A DNA stretch of 13,587 nucleotides from Holophagaceae bacterium UBA1801. Lineage in GTDB: Bacteria; Acidobacteriota; Holophagae; Holophagales; Holophagaceae. Numbering within the stretch: the first letter of the stretch is position 1; every line of letters begins with the position of its first letter. The notes under the pieces were generated by a model. It was not told the origin of the DNA, did not search any database, and worked only from the letters and a program-made list of their open reading frames with translations. Of this stretch, positions 6,509-13,587 are shown piece by piece. The position numbers and the translations under genes are program-made. The stretch is from contig DCFP01000094.1 of NCBI GenBank assembly GCA_002319925.1, positions 1 to 13,587 on the forward strand, written 5' to 3'.

Positions 6509-8392
6509 TCACTGTTTTGGCGGTCTCAGCTCCTGAACCAGGGCTTGCGCGTCGTAGACTTTGTCGAGCAGCCAGAGGATGGCGCGCGCGTCGACGCCCG
6601 TGCTGTGTCCGTTCTGCGTGTAGGCGTAAGGGCTGAAGGTGCTGGCGAACAACACGCCCACCAGCGCGCCCTCCCGGTTCACGATGGGCGATCCGGAGTT
6701 GCCAGGAAGCGCGTCGTTGGTGAGGAACATGTTGATGGGCAGTTCCTTGTCCACGACCATGCCTCGATCGGTCCATCGGGAGGGCCAGGCCTTTTCGGGA
6801 TAATCCCCGAGCGTGACGAAATCCTTCTTCTCGTCCACGGGCCTGAGCTGCCCGTAGCTGAATCGGAGCGTGCCATCGGAGCTCATGTAGAGGGTGTTCG
6901 CGTGGACCGCAATCTGCGCTTCGTAGATGAGGGAGCAGTCCCGGGAGGCTGCCATGAAATGGTTGCTCCACTCCTCTTCGAAATCACGGTCCCAGAGATC
7001 CACCATCTGGGCCATGCGAAGCAGGGGATCCTTGCAGCGATCCAGCGCCTTAGGCCCACCCTTCAGCAATTCTGCGACGAAGGCCGGCTCATCGAGCCGC
7101 GATTGCTCGATGGCGGCCTTGGCTGCCTCCGAGGTGGAGCGCCCATCCAGAATGCGTTTCAAATAGGAGTTCGCGGAGCCGATGCTGGATTCTGCATCCT
7201 CCAGACCGAAGGCCAGCAGCGCGGTTTCCAGTTCCCGGTTCCAGGGTTTGGGATCCAGGCAGGCCTTGCGTTTTTCTTCGAGATCCGCATCACGGTAGCC
7301 GTTGGATCGGGAAGCGGGGGATTTCATGGTTTCGCGGATCACACGTACGATTTTCACGGCCTGCTCCAGCGGGCCCCGCAGCAGATTCCGTTCCTCGTCA
7401 TGCAAGGCCTGGTTGACCGCCATCAGCTCATTGAGTGACTTTATTTCGGATTCCATGTCATCCCAGGCTCCGCCAAAACGATTCAGCAGATCCGGGTTCG
7501 CATGTACCAGAGCCCTCAAACCTGCGTCCTGATCCTCCAGTGCCAGAGCCTGGGACCGGTACAGGGTGTAGTGGAATTTCGCGTTTTCAACGCTCTGTAG
7601 GCGACTGGTCAGCTCGGCTTTCAGTTCTTCCGTCTGTTTGGCGTGCTCCTCGCTCTCCTCGGAATATTCGAAAACGGCCCTCAGCCGGTTGCTGAGAGCA
7701 CCCAGTGAATGGGCGTGCAAGGAACTGATGAAATCCGCAAAGGCCACCGGAACATTCCGGTACGAAGTTCCAGGGTACCCCGCCGTGAAGCTCCAATCTC
7801 CCGTGGAGAGCCCCGTACGGGACCAGTCGAGGTGCTGGCTGGGGTGATAGGGCGCTCCATTCTCGTATACGCGCAGCAGGCAGAAATCAAGGTGGGGCCG
7901 TAGGGCCGGCGCATCGTTCTTGCCAGGGCTCGTGACCTCCACGCCCTTGGGCACCATCACCAGCCGCACATCCTTGAAGATGACCGGATTACCACTACCA
8001 AGCCTGAAATGGGCTTCCAGTCCGGGGAGGGCGATTTCCTCTTCCCGTTTTCCCGCCAGGAAGCCTTCCTTCACGAGGTCGGGTTTCTGCTTGGCCGCGT
8101 CGATCAAGGATGAGAGACACACATGCTGGTTGGTCAGCACCAGACCATCCGCACTGACGAAGGAGCCGGTGCCCCAGCCGAAAAAGCGGCTGCTCGACCT
8201 GAGGCCCAGCTCCATGATCGACCCTTGCACATGCGCCAGCCAATCGGCGGAAGGCTTGAAGCCATAAGTCGCTTCCATCTGATCGAAGGGCGGGTGATCG
8301 AAGCGCCACAGTCCTTCGTCGGCGCGCAGGCGCGGCGCCAATGAGCCGAGCGTGGCTGCGAATACGAAGATGGCAAGGCTACTTACGCGCAT
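6509..8392 (-). CDS. Secreted S46-family serine peptidase (DPP7/DPP11-like)
   Basis: This 627-aa protein begins with a signal peptide (about 1-24, cleavage near LRA-DE) and the S46 opening DEGLWRFDHPP. The chymotrypsin-type triad is visible: H90 in GLVLTNQHVC, D169 in HLDFCLLRVYENG, and S566 in DALPGNSGSPIVNREGALVGV. A helical domain of about 300 residues separates the two barrels, as in DPP7/DPP11, and the C-terminus STGVDARAILWLLDKVYDA is typical. S46 enzymes remove dipeptides from peptide N-termini in the periplasm. It is shorter than usual (about 700-720 aa), and the His box reads TNQHVC rather than the usual TNHHC, closer to HtrA. Specificity cannot be assigned. GGAG six bases upstream supports the ATG. 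It leads an operon with the YmdB gene and diverges from the S55 gene. Confidence 0.9.
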   Translation of the reverse strand: MRVSSLAIFVFAATLGSLAPRLRADEGLWRFDHPPFDQMEATYGFKPSADWLAHVQGSIMELGLRSSSRFFGWGTGSFVSADGLVLTNQHVCLSSLIDAAKQKPDLVKEGFLAGKREEEIALPGLEAHFRLGSGNPVIFKDVRLVMVPKGVEVTSPGKNDAPALRPHLDFCLLRVYENGAPYHPSQHLDWSRTGLSTGDWSFTAGYPGTSYRNVPVAFADFISSLHAHSLGALSNRLRAVFEYSEESEEHAKQTEELKAELTSRLQSVENAKFHYTLYRSQALALEDQDAGLRALVHANPDLLNRFGGAWDDMESEIKSLNELMAVNQALHDEERNLLRGPLEQAVKIVRVIRETMKSPASRSNGYRDADLEEKRKACLDPKPWNRELETALLAFGLEDAESSIGSANSYLKRILDGRSTSEAAKAAIEQSRLDEPAFVAELLKGGPKALDRCKDPLLRMAQMVDLWDRDFEEEWSNHFMAASRDCSLIYEAQIAVHANTLYMSSDGTLRFSYGQLRPVDEKKDFVTLGDYPEKAWPSRWTDRGMVVDKELPINMFLTNDALPGNSGSPIVNREGALVGVLFASTFSPYAYTQNGHSTGVDARAILWLLDKVYDAQALVQELRPPKQ

Positions 8393-8606
8393 CCGTCACT
8401 CCGACTGATTTGATAATCCTGCCAGGGAGGCCGCTGATCCAGAAATCCAGACTCCAGGTGGTCGTATTCCGAGGCTGGACGGCCGTACTCCCGGGCTGGC
8501 CCGCCATCGCAGGAACTCTTCCCGGATTGACCGCATCAGAAGGCCAGCACAGTCCTGTTGGCGGTGCTCTATCTGATAGCCTGTTGAGCGAGGCATTGAG
8601 TTCCGC
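8393..8606. other. Shared upstream region of the divergent S46 and S55 peptidase genes
   Basis: These 214 bases must contain both promoters. No -35/-10 pair is convincing on either strand. A small perfect palindrome, CTATC-T-GATAG (8569-8579), lies 27 bases before the S55 gene's ATG, where an operator could sit. The S46 side has GGAG close to its start; the S55 side has no clear Shine-Dalgarno. Confidence 0.4.
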
Positions 8607-10382
8607 ATGAAAACATGGATCCGTGTGTTCGGCTGTTTCCTCCTCGGCATGGTCATCTATGCCCAGGCTCCCTCCTTCATGCCTTTGAACGAAGTCAAAC
8701 CGGGGATGTCGGGGCAGGGCCGCACCGTCTTCCAGGGCGGCAAGATCGAGAAATTCAACTTCGAAGTGCTCGGCGTGATGCGGAACGGCGGTGGTCCCCT
8801 CGGCGCGCCGGGCCGGAGTCTCATCCTGGTCAAGGCCAGTGGTGGCCCCTTGGCGGATACGGGCATCCTCGCGGGCATGAGCGGATCGCCGTGCTATATC
8901 GATGGCCGCTTGATCGGTGCGCTCTCCGTGGGCTTCCCCTTCGAGAAGGAAGCCATCGGCGGCATCACGCCCATCGGCGAGATGATCGATGAGCTCCAGG
9001 ACATTCCCGATGCGCCCAGCCTGCGCACGCCCTTGATCCTGCCCAAGCTGGCACCGCCCACGGTGCTCAAGTCCGCGATGCTGGGCCGCATGATTCCCGT
9101 GTCCCAGCTGCCGGGGATGGAGCTTGGCGCGCCGGAGGAAGGAAAGGCCCTGCCGTTGCCCATCTACGGGCCGGAGCTGGACCCCGAGGTCAAGGCGCTG
9201 TGGGATGGCCTCCCGTTCCGTTTCATGGCAACGGGACTGGCCGCATCGAACTCCACCGGCGAAGCCAGTCCCCTGGAGCCGGGCGGCATGGTGGCCATCA
9301 GCCTGGTGCGCGGGGATCTGGATCTGGGCGTCGGCGGCACCATCACCTATGTCTCCGGCAAGCGTATATTCCTGTTTGGGCATCAACTGATGAATCTCGG
9401 CGCGGTGGATCTGCCCCTCTGGTCCGCCACGGTGAGCGGCTGGGTCTCCAGCTACAGCGCCTCCATGAAGCTCGCCATACCCGTCTCCCCCATCGGTGCC
9501 GCGCGTCTGGACCGGTCCACGGGCGTGGGCGCCGTCCTGGGCGCGGAGGCCCGCATGGTGCCGCTGCGGGTGGGCCTGAACCTGGGCGGGAAACGCAATC
9601 TGAACTTCAAGTTCGACATCATGGATCACCCGGTGCTGACCCCTTTGCTGACCGCGACGGTGGTGGCGCAGACCCTGAATTCCCACGTGCGCGGTCTGGG
9701 GGTGCAGAGCCTCGCGATGCAAGGGAACATCAAGCTCGCGGGCTATCCAGCCATCCAGATCGAGAACATGGTGGCCGATTTGAACCCGAGCCGCATCGCG
9801 CAGTACGTTGGCGCGATCGTGCAGGCGATCACCATGAACCCCTTCGACCGGCCGGTCATCGAAGGCATCTCGCTCACCATCAAGGCGGAGGAGCGGCTGG
9901 ATCTGACCGCCATCGCGGGTGTGCGCATCTTGAAGGCCAGGGTCAAGCGCGGCGAAGTGCTGCCGGTGCTGGTGACGCTGCAGAACATCCAGGGCGTGCG
10001 GGAAACGGCGACGTTCAACGTGAATGTGCCGCCCTCGGCCGCGCCAGGCAAGGCCACGCTGCTGGTGGGCGATGGCCTGAGCCTCCTGAATTCGGATCCC
10101 GATCAGCGCGCCATCGAGGTGAGCGATCTGGGTGACATCGTCCGGCTCCTGAACAACGCCTTGCGGAACAATCACGTTTACAGCCTACTGGTGCAGAACC
10201 AGCCGGGCGCGGGCCTTCGCGGCAGCCGCATCGAGGGTGTGCCCCCCACGGTGGCGAGCCTGATTGAGAGCGGCGGAGACAGCACCACCAATCAGTTGCA
10301 GCGCCGCATCATTGGCCGGGCGGTGCTTCCGCTGGAGCGGGAGGTGCTCGGAATGATGAGCCTGGAATTGGAGATCGAGTGA
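8607..10382 (+). CDS. Secreted SpoIVB-like S55 peptidase with permuted half-domains
   Basis: This 591-aa protein starts with a signal peptide (about 1-20, ending VIYAQA). Residues 29-125 match the C-terminal half of the SpoIVB S55 peptidase domain: EVKPGMSGQGRTVFQGGKIE, FEVLGV, then LADTGILAGMSGSPCYIDGR with candidate nucleophile S92, and LIGALSVG. Residues about 240-315 match the N-terminal half: RIFLFGHQLMNLGAVDL with candidate catalytic H259, a central strand run, then SPIGAARLDRSTGVGAVLG. In SpoIVB the His half comes before the Ser half, so here the order is reversed. Residues about 316-591 have no recognised domain. SpoIVB cleaves SpoIVFA in sporulation, but nothing here suggests sporulation, and the substrate is unknown. 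The stop overlaps the next gene's start, so the two are probably co-translated. No clear ribosome site precedes the ATG. Confidence 0.82.
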   Translation: MKTWIRVFGCFLLGMVIYAQAPSFMPLNEVKPGMSGQGRTVFQGGKIEKFNFEVLGVMRNGGGPLGAPGRSLILVKASGGPLADTGILAGMSGSPCYIDGRLIGALSVGFPFEKEAIGGITPIGEMIDELQDIPDAPSLRTPLILPKLAPPTVLKSAMLGRMIPVSQLPGMELGAPEEGKALPLPIYGPELDPEVKALWDGLPFRFMATGLAASNSTGEASPLEPGGMVAISLVRGDLDLGVGGTITYVSGKRIFLFGHQLMNLGAVDLPLWSATVSGWVSSYSASMKLAIPVSPIGAARLDRSTGVGAVLGAEARMVPLRVGLNLGGKRNLNFKFDIMDHPVLTPLLTATVVAQTLNSHVRGLGVQSLAMQGNIKLAGYPAIQIENMVADLNPSRIAQYVGAIVQAITMNPFDRPVIEGISLTIKAEERLDLTAIAGVRILKARVKRGEVLPVLVTLQNIQGVRETATFNVNVPPSAAPGKATLLVGDGLSLLNSDPDQRAIEVSDLGDIVRLLNNALRNNHVYSLLVQNQPGAGLRGSRIEGVPPTVASLIESGGDSTTNQLQRRIIGRAVLPLEREVLGMMSLELEIE

Positions 10383-12496
10383 TGGAGTCATTGATGCACA
10401 GCCTTCACCGGGCCCTTCTGTCCGCGGTTCTCGTGTTTCCGGCCATGGCCCAACAGCCCTCGGCTGTGTTTGATTCCTTCAATGACTGGCTGGGCGCCGA
10501 AGCCAGGGGCGTTCGCATCGAGGCCGATGGCAGCTTGAAGCTGGCGCCGAATCTCCGGCGCGTCGCTCAGTTGCCGGAGGGCGTCGTGTGGTGCGTCGTG
10601 CCCGATGGAGCCGGTGGCGCTTTCATCAGCGCGGGAAACGAAGGCAAGCTGTTCCGCTTCAGCGGTAACCAGGTGAAGCCCCTTGCCCAGGTGAAAGGCG
10701 GCATCGTCTTCGCCATGGCGCGCCTGGGGCAGGATCTCATCGTGGCTCCCAGCGGCGAGAACAAGCTCTTCCGCGTCACGCCATCTGGTGAAGTCAAGTC
10801 CTTTGCCGAGATCGATGCGCGGCTGGTCTGGGCCATGACGGCCCAGGGCTCGGATCTCTACCTCGCCGGCGGTAATGAGAAGGGCGCGGTGTTCCTGCTG
10901 GCACGGGAAGGCTCCAGCCGCAAGCTCGCGGAGCAGGCCGATGAGACCGCCTTCACGTCCCTGCTTTCCGATACGCAAGGAGGCTGGTACCTGGGCTCCC
11001 ACGGCCACGGGCTGGTCATGCGGTACTCCGGAGAGCACCTGGAGACGCTTGCCGCCACGGGATTCGAGCAGGTACAAACCTTGGCCATGCAGAACGGAGT
11101 CATCTACATCGGGGCTGATAACGGCCTGGCCAAGCGTTTCACTGCGGGGAACCTGGAGAAGCGGGAGAGCTATCTCTCCAGCCGTTCGTCCGGCGCCAAG
11201 GGTGCTGTCATCGCCCTGGATCGCAATCGCGTTCCGGCAACTCTGTGGCAGAGCGACCAGAGCCAGGTCTTCTCCATGACCCTGTGGAACAACCAGCTGC
11301 TGGTGGGCACCGGCAACCGGGCGCGCATCTTCAGCATTCCCATCGATCCCAAGGTTCGGGATCTGGTTCCCTTTGCCGTGCTCCAGGATCTTGGCACGGC
11401 CCAGGCCACGGCCTTCATGAGCATGGGGTCGGATCTCCTGGCCGTGGGTTCCAATCCCGCGGAGCTGCACGTACTTTCGGAAGCCCAGGCTACCGAGGGC
11501 ACCATCGAGAGTCAGGTGTTGAAGGGCATGCCACTGGCGGATTGGGGCAGGGCTTACGTTGAGGCCGACACGCCCCAGAGTACGAATGTGGATCTTCAGT
11601 ACCGGGTGGGTTCCACGGAAGCTCCCGACGGAACCTGGTCTCCCTGGACGCCGCCTCTGAGGAGTGGCGAGCGCCCGAATCTGCAGCCTACGCGGTTCGC
11701 GCAGTTCCGGCTCAAGCTCACCAGCAGCCGCGGCGGCACGACGCCCGTGGTGAATGTCGTGCGGGTGCACTGGGCCAACCGCAACCTCGCGCCGCAATGG
11801 GAAAGCATCGACACGATGCCGCCAGGGCTCGTGATCACCCGGAGTGCTCCCACCGACGACATCGGCATCGAGCGGATCCCTCTGCAGACCCAGAAACTCA
11901 TACCTGCCTTGGGCTATCTGGGATCCGAGAAACGCAGCTTCCGCCGAGGGGCGCAGGCTTTCGCGTTCAAGGTCAGCGATCCCAACGGGGACCAGTTGAA
12001 TTTCCGCATCAGCCTCATACCGGACAAGGGCAACCCCATTCTGCTGGAATCGATGTGGCGCGAGCGGTTCTTCACCTTCGACTCCCTGCCCGTGCCCGAT
12101 GGGCGCTACAGGCTGGAAGTCACCGCCACGGACGCGCCCAGCCAGCCCTTCAACCTCGCGCTCACATCCACCTGGCGCACCGCGGCCTTCACCATCGACC
12201 ACACCCCCCCCGTCATCAGTGAACTGACGGCCATCCCAGAAGGCGATTCGATCCACATCAAGTTCGTGGCCCGGGATGAAATGTCCGTCCTGGAGGAAGC
12301 CGCCGTTTCCGCCGATGGGGATGGCTGGCTCCAGATCGCGCCCGAGGACCGCGTCTTCGACAGCAAGGAAGAGCGCTTCGATGTGTTGATTCCCAAGGAT
12401 CGCGTCAAGGGCGATCGGATCATCGTGAAGGTGATGGACGCGAACAACAACGAACAGACCGCGGCCATCACCATTGGTGAAATCAAGAAACACTGA
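10382..12496 (+). CDS. Secreted beta-propeller / Ig-like domain protein, partner of the S55 peptidase
   Basis: This protein of about 704 aa has a signal peptide ending AMAQQ. Residues about 40-350 hold repeated strands of propeller type: GVVWCVVPDGAGGAFISAGN, IVFAMARLGQDLIVAPSGEN, LVWAMTAQGSDLYLAGGNEK and similar, each about 40-45 residues long. Residues about 385-465 look like a jelly-roll or discoidin-type domain (RFAQFRLKLTSSRGGTTPVV). Residues about 530-610 are Ig/FN3-like (AFAFKVSDPNGDQLNFRISL), and 610-700 is a further beta-rich domain after DHTPPVISEL. No catalytic motif is seen; a binding or scaffold role outside the cytoplasm is inferred. The ATG overlaps the S55 stop as TGATG. A GTG at 10379 and an ATG at 10394 (GGAG six bases upstream) are alternative starts. 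Confidence 0.75.
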   Translation: MESLMHSLHRALLSAVLVFPAMAQQPSAVFDSFNDWLGAEARGVRIEADGSLKLAPNLRRVAQLPEGVVWCVVPDGAGGAFISAGNEGKLFRFSGNQVKPLAQVKGGIVFAMARLGQDLIVAPSGENKLFRVTPSGEVKSFAEIDARLVWAMTAQGSDLYLAGGNEKGAVFLLAREGSSRKLAEQADETAFTSLLSDTQGGWYLGSHGHGLVMRYSGEHLETLAATGFEQVQTLAMQNGVIYIGADNGLAKRFTAGNLEKRESYLSSRSSGAKGAVIALDRNRVPATLWQSDQSQVFSMTLWNNQLLVGTGNRARIFSIPIDPKVRDLVPFAVLQDLGTAQATAFMSMGSDLLAVGSNPAELHVLSEAQATEGTIESQVLKGMPLADWGRAYVEADTPQSTNVDLQYRVGSTEAPDGTWSPWTPPLRSGERPNLQPTRFAQFRLKLTSSRGGTTPVVNVVRVHWANRNLAPQWESIDTMPPGLVITRSAPTDDIGIERIPLQTQKLIPALGYLGSEKRSFRRGAQAFAFKVSDPNGDQLNFRISLIPDKGNPILLESMWRERFFTFDSLPVPDGRYRLEVTATDAPSQPFNLALTSTWRTAAFTIDHTPPVISELTAIPEGDSIHIKFVARDEMSVLEEAAVSADGDGWLQIAPEDRVFDSKEERFDVLIPKDRVKGDRIIVKVMDANNNEQTAAITIGEIKKH

Positions 12497-12817
12497 GTTC
12501 CGTTTCTGATAGGAGAAGTCCAGAGCGGGGAAGGCATGCCTTCGGAGGGCCACACAGAGACGGGTGCGCTGGAGTGCTCGTGGCGCCAACCTATCCCTGT
12601 GCAGGAGACGATCACGGTTAAGGATGGCATCGGAGAAATCCTTGACACTGATGGGCACAAGGCCTAGCTTGAAGCCCGTTCGTCCCGGCCATTGAATCGA
12701 TGCTGATCCCGAGGGTGGTTCTCCGCCCTCAGCGGATCCCCGGTTCATTCGTTCTCGCCGAAGCAGCGTTCCAGAATTGCGAACCCGCGCATTCAACCAT
12801 CGACAAGGAGATGAGGT
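12497..12817. other. Intergenic region upstream of the 209-aa gene
   Basis: These 321 bases hold a perfect 14-bp palindrome GAAGGCATGCCTTC (12530-12543), without a U-tract, shortly after the propeller gene. They also hold the promoter noted at 12642-12670. A 43-codon frame (12536-12667, + strand, beginning MPSEGHTETG) is open but has a badly spaced ribosome site and overlaps the promoter, so I do not call it a gene. No RNA gene is recognised. The change of style after the tightly packed S55 pair marks a transcription-unit boundary. Confidence 0.5.
12642..12670 (+). promoter_or_regulatory. Sigma-70-type promoter upstream of the 209-aa gene
   Basis: A consensus TTGACA (12642-12647) is followed after exactly 17 bases by TAGCTT (12665-12670), which matches 3/6 of the -10. 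A transcript from here would have a leader of about 140 nt. The gene's ribosome site, AAGGAG (12805-12810), is seven bases before its ATG. Confidence 0.5.
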
Positions 12818-13447
12818 ATGCCCCTTTTTGTTTACAACGACGGAGCCAGTTCCATCGAAACGCAGCTTTCGGCCATCTGCGCGGGAGCCCCGATCAGCAT
12901 CGCGTCCACGGGCAAACCGAACCAATCATTGGTGACCTACCCGGCGAGCCACAATCCGGATCTGGAGGACAACCCGGTCATTGGCCATATGCTGGTTTAT
13001 GCGCTGGCCAACAGCAGCTGCCTCATCGAGATCTGGCCTATCACCTGGGATGAGGGTCTGCCTTCCTCCGGATCGGGAACGAGATTCACGGAGGAAAAGG
13101 ACGCCGCCCTGGTGTCGTTCGATCGGTATCCGAGCACTACGATCGCCGAGATCTCCTATTACGCGGCTATTGGTGAGGAGGGTCCCTTCTTCATGGTGAA
13201 CGTCCAGCAGACGCTGGGGACCGGGCTCCATCCGGTACGGTCGGAGCAGGAACCCTCACTCCTGATGCTCCTGCATCTCATGGCGCACGTTTACTTGCTG
13301 GTCACTGGCAAATACGATCCAGCCACCCATGAGGAACAGGCACTGAATATCGAAAACATCCACCGGATGCAGCATTTTCTGAGCACGCGTGTGGATTCTC
13401 ACATCGAGAGGGCGGCGGTTTACGACCTTGGCGGTTGTGGTTGTTAG
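12818..13447 (+). CDS. Unrecognised 209-aa protein, faint M91-metallopeptidase-like C-terminus
   Basis: I do not firmly recognise this protein. It has no signal peptide or membrane segment. The C-terminal part reads LLMLLHLMAHVYLLVTGKYDP (from about 148), then THEEQALNIENIHRMQHFL. The spacing of H153, H157, the E172-E173 pair and E179-N180 recalls the M91 family (NleD-type zinc peptidases), which has HELVH followed by EE and EN. Here the catalytic Glu after the first His is Leu154, so it would be inactive if related. The preceding GSGTRF...DAALVSFDRYP (about 84-105) also fits that fold's layout. The last residues, GGCGC, form a small Cys pair that could bind metal. The start is secure (AAGGAG seven bases upstream). 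The next gene begins 12 bp after its stop, so they are probably an operon. Confidence 0.7.
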   Translation: MPLFVYNDGASSIETQLSAICAGAPISIASTGKPNQSLVTYPASHNPDLEDNPVIGHMLVYALANSSCLIEIWPITWDEGLPSSGSGTRFTEEKDAALVSFDRYPSTTIAEISYYAAIGEEGPFFMVNVQQTLGTGLHPVRSEQEPSLLMLLHLMAHVYLLVTGKYDPATHEEQALNIENIHRMQHFLSTRVDSHIERAAVYDLGGCGC

Positions 13448-13459
13448 GGGAGGCTTGCG

Positions 13460-13587
13460 ATGAACGCGATCACAGGTGGTTTCGACGTTGTCATTCAGGT
13501 GCAAGAGCGGGTCATCAATGACATCTTCGGCGCGATGCACGTGGCTGGGGCCCTGCAGCACCGGGCGGTGTTCGTGCACCAGGATCA
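13460..13587 (+). CDS. Start of an unidentified gene, cut by the window end
   Basis: An ATG at 13460 preceded by GGGGAGG (13447-13453, six bases away) opens a frame that runs to the window edge: 42 residues, starting MNAITGGFDVVIQVQERVIN and continuing DIFGAMHVAGALQHR. The FDVVIQVQERVIN pattern, alternating hydrophobic strand then amphipathic helix ending in Asn, is the kind of N-terminus seen in TULIP-like lipid-binding proteins, but 42 residues are too few to assign it. It follows the 209-aa gene by 12 bp, so it is probably the second gene of that operon. Confidence 0.65.
   Translation, partial: MNAITGGFDVVIQVQERVINDIFGAMHVAGALQHRAVFVHQD

Noticed and set aside
8379..10175. 598-codon open frame on the - strand opposite the S55 gene
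   Set aside because: Its translation is His/Gln/Gly/Arg-rich without domains, and it is fully antisense to a gene with a signal peptide and conserved motifs. It is a high-GC codon-bias shadow.
12536..12667. 43-codon frame between the propeller gene and the 209-aa gene
   Set aside because: The ribosome site is too close to the ATG and the frame overlaps the better-supported TTGACA promoter. It needs conservation evidence.
10388..12925. 845-codon open frame on the - strand opposite the propeller gene
   Set aside because: Same kind of antisense shadow; low-complexity Arg/Gly/His composition, no recognisable family, and it crosses the promoter and start of the 209-aa gene.
13430..13447. C-terminal GGCGC of the 209-aa protein as a RiPP core
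   Set aside because: The protein is too long for a precursor, and no modification enzyme is in view; a metal-binding or chance tail is more likely.

Overview
This is a GC-rich bacterial chromosomal segment with dense, mostly intact genes and no transposase, integrase, phage or CRISPR signature. The gene content (DciA-type DUF721, a BioC/BioH pair, a secreted S46 peptidase, YmdB-type phosphoesterase, and a secreted SpoIVB-like S55 peptidase followed by a propeller/Ig-like protein) suggests an Acidobacteriota-like Gram-negative organism, possibly Holophagae. That placement is inference from memory of these families; no marker gene here fixes it.

Layout. (1) 1-221: a tRNA-3'-end-like sequence of unclear identity on the + strand, a bidirectional terminator, and an intact tRNA-Pro(CGG) on the - strand. 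(2) 240-1759 (-): a class III CoA-transferase translationally coupled to a DciA-like DUF721 protein, with tRNA-Pro 18 bp further downstream. (3) 2049-4610 (-): a biotin-precursor operon. A recognisable promoter is followed by a 32-codon small ORF, a BioH-like esterase, an LpxL/HtrB-like acyltransferase and BioC. (4) 4784-5584 (+): an orphan exported molybdate/tungstate-binding protein with its own promoter. It ends at a CAGGAT-type hairpin repeat that separates it from the convergent next unit. (5) 5695-8392 (-): an S46 serine peptidase followed by a YmdB-type phosphoesterase. (6) 8607-12496 (+), divergent from the S46 gene: a secreted S55-type peptidase whose two half-domains are in reversed order relative to SpoIVB, overlapping a secreted beta-propeller/Ig-like protein. 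(7) 12818 to the end (+): an unrecognised 209-aa protein with a faint M91-metallopeptidase look but no catalytic Glu, followed by the start of another gene cut by the window edge.

How they work together. BioC methylates malonyl-ACP to start pimelate synthesis and BioH-type esterases remove the methyl group at the end, so region 3 supplies pimeloyl-ACP for biotin. The acyltransferase and the small ORF in the same operon have no assigned role in it. Regions 5 and 6 place two uncommon chymotrypsin-fold secreted peptidase families back to back across a 214-bp shared upstream region, the S55 one tightly coupled to a large secreted partner. The permuted S55 peptidase with its partner, the small ORF leading the biotin operon, and the 12818 gene pair are the parts most worth following up.
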